Below, piece by piece: positions 1 to 6,735 of a DNA stretch of 10,285 bases (its first letter is position 1; each line of letters starts with the position of its first letter). The stretch spans positions 1-10,285 of the forward strand of contig JAJYNT010000100.1 of assembly GCA_021786215.1 (NCBI GenBank), in the 5' to 3' direction. The position numbers and the translations under genes were made by a program. Below the pieces are notes generated by a model. The model was not told the origin of the DNA, ran no database searches, and saw only the letters and a list, made by a program, of their open reading frames with translations. Origin of the DNA: Chloroflexota bacterium (lineage in GTDB: Bacteria > Chloroflexota > UBA6077).

Positions 1-75
1 ACCGCTCAACGGTAGGAAGACCGCGACTAACACCGTCACTATCGCCAACAGTGGCAGATACAATCGTGCTCTCAT
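1..75 (-). CDS. N-terminus of an exported or membrane-anchored protein (partial)
   Basis: An ATG at 73-75 on the minus strand opens a frame that stays open to the left edge (25 codons). It has a good ribosome site, GGAGGA at 85-90, nine bases upstream. The translated start has a short basic N-terminus (MRARLYL) followed by an unbroken hydrophobic run (LLAIVTVLVAVFLPLSG). That is the layout of a signal peptide or a first membrane segment. The rest of the protein lies outside the window, so its function cannot be named. It lies on the same strand as the two-component genes upstream, 169 bases after the small membrane protein gene. It may be a later member of that transcript or have its own promoter. 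The gene was found by reading the edge, because the visible part is too short for a normal ORF call. Confidence 0.7.
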   Translation of the reverse strand, partial: MRARLYLPLLAIVTVLVAVFLPLSG

Positions 76-168
76 CGGTCTGCATCCTCCTTATGAAACC
101 GTTGGAGTGTGCGGACGCAGCCGACGCAAGAACGCTGCCCAGTGTCTCAAGATAGGCAGTCGCGTGAC

Positions 169-191
169 CTTAAGATTGGCTTATGGATTGG
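169..191. repeat. Tandem 11-12 base direct repeat upstream of the left-edge gene
   Basis: On the plus strand CTTAAGATTGG (169-179) is followed directly by CTTATGGATTGG (180-191), so GATTGG recurs with a 12-base period. Response regulators with OmpR/PhoB-type winged helices typically bind tandem direct repeats of about 11 bases. This pair sits about 95 bases upstream of the left-edge gene start and downstream of a regulator of that class. A role as an operator is an inference. Repeats this short also arise by chance. Confidence 0.25.
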
Positions 192-244
192 ATCGATGGG
201 GCTCTGAAGTCGTGTCCGGCGCTTCGTCTATGGTTCCGGGTCGA

Positions 245-445
245 TCAATAGAGGAAGATGTAGGTGATGAAGGCACCAAGACCGAAGGCTGCCAGCACCA
301 TGAGGGCAAGGAGCAGATCGTCCCCCTTTCCGAGAACGTATCTGACCTTCTGGCCGGAAGTGGGCAGCAGCCTTCCGGTCAACAGCCCCAATAGCAATCC
401 CACAATAAGGCCGAATAGCAGAAGCGCGGAGTCGCCGATGGCCAT
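245..445 (-). CDS. Small hypothetical membrane protein, two transmembrane segments
   Basis: A 66-codon frame starts at an ATG at 443-445, with GGGAGG about eight bases upstream, and ends at TGA (245-247). The product is almost all membrane. Hydrophobic helix 1 spans about residues 7-28 and is rich in Gly and Leu. A polar, basic loop (about 29-42, with QKVRYVLGKGDD) follows, then helix 2 at about residues 43-65. There are no cysteines or catalytic motifs. I do not recognise a family. It lies 141 bases downstream of the histidine kinase on the same strand, so it may be co-transcribed and could act at the membrane with the kinase, but nothing in the sequence proves this. The clear ribosome site and strongly bimodal hydrophobicity argue against a random ORF. 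Two longer or similar frames in the same stretch (228-461 minus, 264-488 plus) look like shadows. Confidence 0.65.
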   Translation of the reverse strand: MAIGDSALLLFGLIVGLLLGLLTGRLLPTSGQKVRYVLGKGDDLLLALMVLAAFGLGAFITYIFLY

Positions 446-586
446 CTACGAAGCCTCCCATGGGGGCAGCGTCGACATAGGTCGATAAGTTAGCATAGGG
501 TCCCTGCTGCTGGTCTTAAGGGAGCATGGGGGCCACCTTATCGAAACATTAAGGAGTTTCTCGCTGCGACAGTGGCAGCTGGAGCG

Positions 587-2005
587 CTACTGAGGATTGA
601 CCGGAAAGCGGAGCAGGAATTGAGCACCCGGGTCCGACCGAGTTTCCAGTTCCAACTGCCCGCCGTGGGCCAGGACCAGATCCCGGGCGATGGCGAGCCC
701 GAGTCCCATCCCTTGCGGAAATCGACCCGACTGGCTTCCGCGGAAGAAAGGGGTAAAGACCTGGGCCCGTTCCTCTGGCCGTATGCCGGGACCGCTGTCG
801 GTGACCCAAATATAGGCTGATCCTCCGCTCGTCTCCACGCTGATGGCGACCGATCCGCCTGAGGGGGTGTACTTTATGGCGTTGCTGACCAGGTTGCCGA
901 GGGCCTGGGCGAGGCGATCCGGATCGATCTCGGCGCTCGGTAGCTGATCGGGGATTATCGTCTTCCAGGTGACACCCTTGTCTCGAGCCGCTTCCCCCCA
1001 GGGCGCGAGAGTGCGACGTAGCCAGTCGGTCAGCGGTACGCTGCGTCGAACTAACTCCGGTGCGCCGAGGACCCGGTCGTGCAGCTGAGCGAGATTATCC
1101 ACCAATCGCTGCATCCGAACCAACTCCTCCTCCATCCCGGCAAGCAACTCCTGCCGGAGCTCCGCATCCTCCACCGCGCCCCGCTGGAGTGCCTGAAGCG
1201 CCGAGAGCAGCGCTCCCATTGGCCTGGCCAGTTCGTGGACAAGATTCGCCAGCAGCTGTCGTCGGGCTTTCTCGAGGCTTCTGAGCTGCTCCGTCAGACT
1301 GTTAAAGGCCCTGGAGAGCATTCGGACCTCTTCTGGCCCCTCCTCGGGGATCGGTCCTGTCTGCTGCCCGCCTGCCAGCCGGCTCACCGCGTCGGTCACT
1401 GCCCTGAGAGGGCGGCTAAGGCTGATCGCCAGCACCGACCCGAGGATGGCCCCCGCCAGAACCCCCGCGGCTAATACCAGTGCAATGAGGTAGCGCAGCC
1501 GCAAGAACCACTCGTAGACGCTAGCAAGACGATGGGTAACACGTACCACCCCCAGAAGCCGGCCCCTCGAATCGGTGACCGGGACGATGACATCGGCCAC
1601 CTCTGCCTGTTGATCCCTGCTGTACGCCGTAATGACGCTGACCTTGTCGCTCTCCAGCTGCGATGTGGCGGGGAGCGTGACGCGCTGGCCGATATACGGC
1701 ACATCCTCCGTGTCGCTGGATGCCAGCAACCGATCGTTTGCGTCCAGCAGCATGACCCGAGCTGTCAGATCGGGGGCCACTGAGGCTACAAACTGCTTCG
1801 CTTCGGCTGCGTTGCCCCAAATCCCGTTGTGCTCTGCCGCTAGTTGGGCCACCAGCAGGGCTTGCCCCTTCATTTCGTTGGACAGGTTTGGAAGGAGCAC
1901 CTGGGTTTCGAGGACATAGACCAGCGTTAATCCGATAAGTGGACTGATCACCAGGAGTGGAAGCACGTGGCTCAATACCAGCCGGCGTCGCAGGGTGGCT
2001 AGCAC
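587..2005 (-). CDS. Membrane-bound sensor histidine kinase
   Basis: This 472-residue kinase of a two-component system should autophosphorylate on histidine in response to an extracytoplasmic signal and pass the phosphate to the regulator encoded just upstream. Membrane segment 1 spans about residues 12-32 and segment 2 about 172-194. They bracket an extracytoplasmic sensor domain of about 135 residues whose layout resembles dCache/PAS-like sensors (ending LLGVVRVTHRL). A HAMP linker follows (about 194-247). The H-box is LVHELARPMGAL with the phospho-acceptor His257. It differs from the common HELRTP form. The ATPase domain shows an N-box (NLVSNAIKYT, about 371-380), G1 (DSGPGI, 403-408), an F-box (FTPFFRG, 417-423) and G2 (GMGLGLAIA, 432-440), so all catalytic boxes are present. 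The start is GTG, overlapping the regulator's TAG stop by one base (TAGTG). Its AGGAGG lies inside the regulator's last codons, so translation is probably coupled. The signal sensed is unknown. Confidence 0.95.
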   Translation of the reverse strand: MLATLRRRLVLSHVLPLLVISPLIGLTLVYVLETQVLLPNLSNEMKGQALLVAQLAAEHNGIWGNAAEAKQFVASVAPDLTARVMLLDANDRLLASSDTEDVPYIGQRVTLPATSQLESDKVSVITAYSRDQQAEVADVIVPVTDSRGRLLGVVRVTHRLASVYEWFLRLRYLIALVLAAGVLAGAILGSVLAISLSRPLRAVTDAVSRLAGGQQTGPIPEEGPEEVRMLSRAFNSLTEQLRSLEKARRQLLANLVHELARPMGALLSALQALQRGAVEDAELRQELLAGMEEELVRMQRLVDNLAQLHDRVLGAPELVRRSVPLTDWLRRTLAPWGEAARDKGVTWKTIIPDQLPSAEIDPDRLAQALGNLVSNAIKYTPSGGSVAISVETSGGSAYIWVTDSGPGIRPEERAQVFTPFFRGSQSGRFPQGMGLGLAIARDLVLAHGGQLELETRSDPGAQFLLRFPVNPQ

Positions 2006-2703
2006 TACTCCTCCTGAGGCTCTAGCTTATACCCCACCCCCCGGATCGTGAGTATGCGGCGCGGCTCGTGAGGGTCATTCTCCAGACGTTCTCGCAGCCA
2101 TCGGATGTGAACGTAGACTACTTCCGGCTGCCCCTCGTACTCCGGACCCCAAACTCGACTCAGCAGTTCGTCCACCGGTACCACTCGGCCGGCTTCCATG
2201 GCAAGAGTGTGCAGCAAGTCGAACTGCCTGGGAGGAAGTTCCACCGGTCGCCCGCTCAGGGTGATGGTGTGAGCTCCCGGATCGATCGTCAGGTCCCCCA
2301 CTGTCACCTGCGTGGGCTCTGAAGGCAGCGATAACACCGGACTGGTCCTGCGCAACACGGCCTTGATGCGCGCGATCAACACTTCCAGGTCGAATGGCTT
2401 GGTGACGTAGTCGTCGGCTCCCATCTCCAGACCGAGCACCTGATCCAGTTCCTTCCGGCGTGCGGTCAGGAAGATGACCGGCAAACCGAGGTGCTCGCGG
2501 AAGTCGCGCAGCGCCTCCAGTCCATCCATCCCGGGCAACCCAATGTCCAGCAGCACCAGGTCGGGTGGGTCACGTCTGGCAATGGCCAGGGCATCCTCCG
2601 CGTTGGCAGCCGTGGATACCCCGTATCCGGCTCTCTCTAGATTGTACGAGAGGCTACGGCGGAGAAGCCCATCGTCGTCGACCAGCAACAACCTCTTCGG
2701 CAT
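2005..2703 (-). CDS. OmpR/PhoB-family response regulator
   Basis: This 232-residue cytosolic DNA-binding regulator is phosphorylated by the kinase encoded next to it. The receiver domain (about residues 3-117) has the acidic cluster D9-D11, phospho-acceptor Asp53 (in LLDIGLPGMDG), Thr80 and Lys102 (in VTKPF). The C-terminal winged-helix domain (about 133-228) has the family pattern: GDLTIDPGAHTITL, ELPPRQFDLL, a recognition region around EVVYVHIRWLRERLE, and the wing RGVGYKLE. The length is normal for the family. The ATG at 2701-2703 is preceded by AAAGGA about nine bases upstream. It is the first gene of the leftward operon and faces the glucose dehydrogenase/glucoamylase operon across a 402-base control region. 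That suggests it may control that operon, itself, or both, although the target is not shown by sequence alone. Confidence 0.95.
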   Translation of the reverse strand: MPKRLLLVDDDGLLRRSLSYNLERAGYGVSTAANAEDALAIARRDPPDLVLLDIGLPGMDGLEALRDFREHLGLPVIFLTARRKELDQVLGLEMGADDYVTKPFDLEVLIARIKAVLRRTSPVLSLPSEPTQVTVGDLTIDPGAHTITLSGRPVELPPRQFDLLHTLAMEAGRVVPVDELLSRVWGPEYEGQPEVVYVHIRWLRERLENDPHEPRRILTIRGVGYKLEPQEE

Positions 2704-2721
2704 GATATGAAATCCTTTCGA

Positions 2722-2738
2722 CCATAATCATACATTAT
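2722..2738 (-). promoter_or_regulatory. Putative promoter/operator element of the two-component operon
   Basis: Read on the minus strand the stretch is ATAATGTATGATTATGG. It lies about 20-35 bases upstream of the regulator ATG. It contains ATAAT and ATTAT arms around GTATG, a 5-5-5 palindrome, and with the preceding G a near-consensus -10 box (GATAAT). I see no convincing -35 box at 16-18 bases. The same ATAATGTATG occurs in opposite orientation at 2900-2909, upstream of the divergent operon. The site could be a promoter core, a binding site for the adjacent regulator, or both. Confidence 0.4.
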
Positions 2739-2898
2739 CGACGTGCAAAGTGCCCCAAGAGCAGAACCAGGGCAGTCGCGCGGTGCACCGAGGATCGCAT
2801 TGGAACATCCTGAGGCTGTGGGGTAGGGCGCCGGAGTTCGGCGACCCTCCAAATGAGTAAATGTTGCCGCGCGAACGATGTGGCAGCCGTTGGCGGGT

Positions 2899-2917
2899 TA
2901 TAATGTATGCTTAATGG
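2899..2917 (+). promoter_or_regulatory. Putative promoter/operator element of the dehydrogenase-glucoamylase operon
   Basis: A perfect TATAAT lies at 2899-2904 and is embedded in ATAATGTATGCTTAATGG (2900-2917). That nearly matches the minus-strand element at 2722-2738, differing by one substitution and one indel. No good -35 hexamer sits 16-18 bases upstream, where the sequence reads about CGATGT. If it is a promoter it would be expected to need an activator. Transcription would begin near 2911 and give a leader of about 195 bases before the dehydrogenase start. Promoter identity is inferred from the box and its position only. Confidence 0.4.
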
Positions 2918-3105
2918 GCGATTCATGTCGCTGTAAAGACGACAGGATGGCTATGTGGCTATTTTGTACGGTTCGACGGGCTTTTGTTGCCGCGGCGCGC
3001 AGTTAGAGCGCGGCGGAAGACGCGCAGCTGCAGGCGACCAAGTCCGCCGGTTTGAGGCCTGGGGGCAAGTTTCTGGAATACCCCAGCGGAAAGGCTGTAT
3101 AAGTA
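2911..3105 (+). promoter_or_regulatory. Structured 5' leader of the dehydrogenase-glucoamylase operon
   Basis: This gene-free, GC-rich stretch lies between the putative promoter and the dehydrogenase start and can form at least three hairpins. The first is TGTCG/CGACA at 2926-2930 and 2940-2944, with a nine-base loop. The second is a GC-only stem between about 2989-3000 and 3008-3016, with loop AGTTAGA. The third is CTGGGG/CCCCAG at 3059-3064 and 3081-3086, just before the ribosome site GGAAAGG (3088-3094). I do not recognise a known riboswitch class. The last stem lies close enough to the ribosome site to affect translation, which is an inference. No T-run follows any stem, so a classic intrinsic attenuator is not evident. 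Confidence 0.3.
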
Positions 3106-4254
3106 ATGAAAGCACTCGCTCTTATTCCTGGTTCCACCACAATTCGCCTGGTTGATCGTCCCGAGCCTCTCGTCTCAGAGGATGACCAGGTCAAGCTGCA
3201 GGTGGTCAGGGTGGGCATATGTGGCACCGACAGGGAAGAGGCAGCCGGTGGCCGTGCCAAGGCTCCGAAAGGGCAATCGGAGCTGATCATCGGTCACGAG
3301 ATGCTTGGTAGGGTGGTGGAGGTCGGCCGCAAGGTCACCAGGGTGAGACCCGGTGACTACGCCGTCTTCACCGTGCGGCGTGGCTGTGGCCACTGTTCGT
3401 CCTGCAACATGAACCGGCCCGACATGTGCCTCACGGGAGAGTATCAGGAGAGAGGCATCTGGGAGATGGACGGATACCAGGCCGAATACGTGGTGGATCG
3501 AGAGCAGTACCTGGTGCCTGTCCCCGCGGAGTTGGAGTCCGCAGCCGTTCTGACGGAGCCGCTCTCGGTGGCAGAGAAGGCCATCGACGAGGCTGGAAGG
3601 GTGCAGGCGGCTCGCCTCCCGTCCATCGCCTTCAATCCCAACTGGTTGGCGGGCCGTCGCTGTCTGGTGGCCGGTCTCGGGCCCATCGGCCTGCTGGCTG
3701 CCCTTGCCCTTCGACTACGGGGCGCGGAGTTGTACGGACTCGACATCGTTCCCGAGGATTCAGTCCGACCCCGATGGCTTGGGGAGATCGGCGGCCACTA
3801 CCTGGATGGTCGCCGGTTGACACCCGAGCAGATACTGGATGCAGCCGGGCCCATGGATCTGATTTTCGAGAGCACCGGGGTGGCGCAGCTAGCCTTCAAC
3901 TTATTGGACGCTCTGGCGATAAACGGCGCATACGTTCTCACCGGCATACCGGGTGGGGAACGGCCACTCCAGCTCCAGGGCGCTGAGTTAATGCGCCGAC
4001 TCGTCTTGAACAACCAGGTGATGCTGGGCAGCGTGAATGCCTCTGCGGATCATTACCAGGTGGCCGTCACTGACCTGAGCCAGGCTCGGTTGCGGTGGGG
4101 CCCCTTAGTCGACAGGTTGATAACCCGGAGTCACCATTACAGCGACTTTCTGGTAGCCTTGGGTCCCCAAAGCGATGACGAGATCAAGGTCGTCGTTGAG
4201 TGGGCTGGCGCCCAACCCCTTCAGCCGTCACAGCAGGAGGCAGCGACCATATGA
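3106..4254 (+). CDS. Zinc-dependent glucose 1-dehydrogenase-type alcohol dehydrogenase
   Basis: This 382-residue medium-chain dehydrogenase probably oxidises glucose (or a related aldose) to gluconolactone with NAD(P) in the cytosol. The GroES-like catalytic domain carries the catalytic-zinc set Cys39 (GICGTD), His64-Glu65 (GHE) and Glu151 (LTEPLSVAEKA), and the structural-zinc set Cys94, Cys97, Cys100 and Cys108. The Rossmann motif GLGPIG is at 190-195. Strand 2 ends in Asp213 (YGLDI), which usually favours NAD over NADP. The GSVNAS segment near 308-313, the WLAGRR linker and the C-terminal layout fit the archaeal/bacterial glucose dehydrogenase subgroup better than threonine or sorbitol dehydrogenases. 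The start is ATG, with GGAAAGG eleven bases upstream. The TGA stop overlaps the glucoamylase ATG (ATGA, 4251-4254). Pairing with a glucose-releasing enzyme supports glucose as substrate, though another aldose is possible. Confidence 0.88.
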   Translation: MKALALIPGSTTIRLVDRPEPLVSEDDQVKLQVVRVGICGTDREEAAGGRAKAPKGQSELIIGHEMLGRVVEVGRKVTRVRPGDYAVFTVRRGCGHCSSCNMNRPDMCLTGEYQERGIWEMDGYQAEYVVDREQYLVPVPAELESAAVLTEPLSVAEKAIDEAGRVQAARLPSIAFNPNWLAGRRCLVAGLGPIGLLAALALRLRGAELYGLDIVPEDSVRPRWLGEIGGHYLDGRRLTPEQILDAAGPMDLIFESTGVAQLAFNLLDALAINGAYVLTGIPGGERPLQLQGAELMRRLVLNNQVMLGSVNASADHYQVAVTDLSQARLRWGPLVDRLITRSHHYSDFLVALGPQSDDEIKVVVEWAGAQPLQPSQQEAATI

Positions 4255-6719
4255 GTACGATGGATGACAACGCGCCGGGGCAACCCGGTATACCCCCGCG
4301 ATGGACCTCCAGCGCCAAGAGCGGAGTAGGAACAGCGCTGGGGGGCTTCAGTCGTGTTTGGTTCACCTTGAGCCACGGCATCGTCGATGAGGTGTACTAT
4401 CCGAGGGTCGATCTGGCTGCGATCCGGGACCTTGGTCTGATTGTCACCGATGGACTGGGCTTCTTCTCCGAAGAGAAGCGAAACACCCGCCATCGGCTGA
4501 ACTACCTCGCCGATGGCGTGCCTGGCTACACCCTGATCAACGAATGTGATCAGGGGCGCTATCGGATAGAGAAGGAGCTGTTGACCGATCCTGTGCGTCA
4601 CGTGCTGTTGCAGCGGGTGCGCTTCGTGCCGCTGCAAGGGGGACTGGGAGACTATCAACTGCACGCGTTGCTTGCACCCCACCTGGGGAACTTCGGCTAT
4701 GGAAACACGGCGTGGGTCGGCGACTATAAGGGCACCCCGATGCTCTTCGCCCAGCGTGACGGCAGCGCCCTTGCTTTGGCCTGCTCCGTCCCCTGGCTCA
4801 AACGCTCGGCCGGTTTCGTGGGGGTGTCCGATGGATGGCAGGACCTGCACCTTCATGGGCAAATGCTCTGGAGCTATCAGAGGGCCGAGAACGGCAACGT
4901 CGCACTCACCGGACAGGTGGATCTGGGAGACGCCCAGGGTGAGTTCCTGCTGGCCCTTGGCTTCGGTCGCCACGCCTCGGAGGCCGCCAATCGGGCGGTC
5001 GCGAGCCTCCAGGAGGGTTTCGACTCGGCGAGAAGGGTGTACGTGACCCAGTGGGAGGAGTGGCATCGGCAGTTGCTGCCCGTCGAGGAGGGAGGGTTGA
5101 GACAGAGGGACCTCTACCGCATCAGTACGACGATACTGCGCGCCCACGAGTCGAAAGACTTTCAAGGGGGCATCATTGCCAGCCTCTCCGTGCCCTGGGG
5201 CTTCAGCAAGGGGGACGACGATCTCGGTGGATACCATCTGGTCTGGCCCAGGGATTTAGCTGAGAGCGCCGGTGCCCTGTTGGCGGCCGGAGCGAGAGCG
5301 GACGTGCGCCGCACACTCGCCTACCTTCAGTCCACTCAGGAGGCCGACGGTCGCTGGCCGCAGAACATGTGGCTGGATGGCAGCCCTTACTGGGAGGGCA
5401 ACCAGATGGACGAAACGGCCTTCCCGATCCTGTTACTCAACATGGCCCATCTGGAAGATGTGTTGAGCGATGCCGAGCTTGCTCGTTACTGGCCAATGGT
5501 TCGGGCGGCCGCCGGATTTATCGTACGGAATGGCCCGGTGACTCAGCAGGACCGCTGGGAGGAGGACCCAGGGTACTCTCCATTCACCCTTGCGGTGGAG
5601 ATCGCCGCCCTCCTGGTTGCCGCGGAGATGGCCGATTCGAACGGCGAGGCCGCGATAGGCTCCTACCTTCGGGAGACCGCCGATCTATGGAACTCCGGCA
5701 TCGAGCGTTGGAGCTACGCTACCGGCACCGACCTGGCCCAGAAGATCGGGGTCGAGGGCTACTACGTGAGGCTCGCTCCCCCGGAGGAGGTGGACTCCTC
5801 GGCCCTATCCCAGGAACTGGTGTTGATCAAGAACCGTCCCGTGGCCGACGGGACCGACGTGGCAGCCCACGTAGTCAGTCCGGATGCCCTGGCGCTGGTT
5901 CGCTTCGGCCTGCGCGCGGCCGACGATCCCCGGATCCTGAACACCATCAAAGTCGTGGATGCCCTGCTGAAAGTCGAGACCCCGTTCGGCCCAATTTGGC
6001 ACCGCTATGATGGGGATGGGTACGGGGAGCATGCCGATGGTTCTCCCTTCGACGGGACGGGCATCGGCAGGGCATGGCCCCTGTTGACCGGCGAGCGTGC
6101 TCACTACGAGCTGGCCGCTGGCCATTATGAGGTGGCCGAGCAGCTTCTCGGGGCACTAGAATCCTTCGCCAATGAGGGAGGTATGATCTCCGAGCAGGTC
6201 TGGGATGCCCCGGATATCCCTGAACGGGAGTTGTACTATGGAAGACCCTCCGGGTCGGCGATGCCGTTGGTCTGGGCGCACGCGGAATATGTGAAATTGC
6301 GCCGCTCGCTTCACGATCGGAAGGTATTCGACACCCCGCCGCAGACGGTTCAACGCTATGTGGTCGATAAGATCGGCAGCCCCTTTGCCCTTTGGCGATT
6401 CAATCACCGACTGCTCAGGATGCCCGCCGGCAAGAGGCTGCGGTTGGATCTCCTGTCTCCGACGACGGTTCATTGGAGCGCCGACGGCTGGCGGACCGTA
6501 ACCGACACAGCGACTCGGCCCAGTGGGCTGGGCACCCACCTGGTCGATCTGCCCACCGATGTCTTGCCCGCGGGTGCGGTGGTCACATTCACCTTCTACT
6601 GGCCTGAGAGCGATAGGTGGGAAGGTGTGGACTTCGAGGTGCGGGTAGCGGAACGGGAGGAGCAGTTGCCTCCCGTCGGGGGCCAGAATATGCCTCTTCA
6701 GGATACCCGCGCGATCTAG
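4251..6719 (+). CDS. GH15 glucoamylase/glucodextranase-type glycoside hydrolase
   Basis: This 822-residue inverting exo-hydrolase should release beta-D-glucose from the non-reducing ends of alpha-glucans. An N-terminal beta-sandwich (about 18-280, of glucodextranase N-domain type) precedes an (alpha/alpha)6 barrel (about 285-690). The barrel has substrate-site signatures YHLVWPRDLAES (328-339) and NQMDETAFP (384-392). The general acid is Glu437 in DRWEEDPGYSP, and the general base is Glu648 in GMISEQVWD. A C-terminal beta domain (about 693-802) ends the protein. The chosen ATG at 4251 overlaps the dehydrogenase stop by four bases and has AGGAGG (4235-4240) ten bases upstream. An in-frame GTG at 4200 would add 17 residues but lies inside the upstream gene with no better ribosome site. 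No signal peptide is seen, so the enzyme is probably cytosolic. Likely substrates are glycogen, maltodextrins or isomalto-oligosaccharides. Alpha-1,4 and alpha-1,6 preference cannot be separated by eye. Confidence 0.93.
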   Translation: MSTMDDNAPGQPGIPPRWTSSAKSGVGTALGGFSRVWFTLSHGIVDEVYYPRVDLAAIRDLGLIVTDGLGFFSEEKRNTRHRLNYLADGVPGYTLINECDQGRYRIEKELLTDPVRHVLLQRVRFVPLQGGLGDYQLHALLAPHLGNFGYGNTAWVGDYKGTPMLFAQRDGSALALACSVPWLKRSAGFVGVSDGWQDLHLHGQMLWSYQRAENGNVALTGQVDLGDAQGEFLLALGFGRHASEAANRAVASLQEGFDSARRVYVTQWEEWHRQLLPVEEGGLRQRDLYRISTTILRAHESKDFQGGIIASLSVPWGFSKGDDDLGGYHLVWPRDLAESAGALLAAGARADVRRTLAYLQSTQEADGRWPQNMWLDGSPYWEGNQMDETAFPILLLNMAHLEDVLSDAELARYWPMVRAAAGFIVRNGPVTQQDRWEEDPGYSPFTLAVEIAALLVAAEMADSNGEAAIGSYLRETADLWNSGIERWSYATGTDLAQKIGVEGYYVRLAPPEEVDSSALSQELVLIKNRPVADGTDVAAHVVSPDALALVRFGLRAADDPRILNTIKVVDALLKVETPFGPIWHRYDGDGYGEHADGSPFDGTGIGRAWPLLTGERAHYELAAGHYEVAEQLLGALESFANEGGMISEQVWDAPDIPERELYYGRPSGSAMPLVWAHAEYVKLRRSLHDRKVFDTPPQTVQRYVVDKIGSPFALWRFNHRLLRMPAGKRLRLDLLSPTTVHWSADGWRTVTDTATRPSGLGTHLVDLPTDVLPAGAVVTFTFYWPESDRWEGVDFEVRVAEREEQLPPVGGQNMPLQDTRAI

Positions 6720-6735
6720 TGCACGGCCACAGTGG

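Noticed and set aside
483..543. CGATAAG (483-489) and CTTATCG (537-543) as a terminator or operator after the kinase gene
   Set aside because: A seven-base stem with a 47-base loop is too weak for a terminator, and such pairs arise easily by chance.
2955..3155. A 66-codon plus-strand frame crossing the dehydrogenase start
   Set aside because: It runs 50 bases into the dehydrogenase gene in another frame, has no good ribosome site, and its product shows no protein-like pattern.
4200..4250. GTG at 4200 as an upstream start for the glucoamylase
   Set aside because: The ATG at 4251 has AGGAGG at proper spacing and the typical ATGA overlap. The extra 17 residues (MGWRPTPSAVTAGGSDH) do not look like a signal peptide.
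4221..5237. A 338-codon open frame on the minus strand opposite the glucoamylase
   Set aside because: It lies antisense to a well-supported GH15 gene, shows no recognisable motif, and is a by-product of high GC and codon bias.
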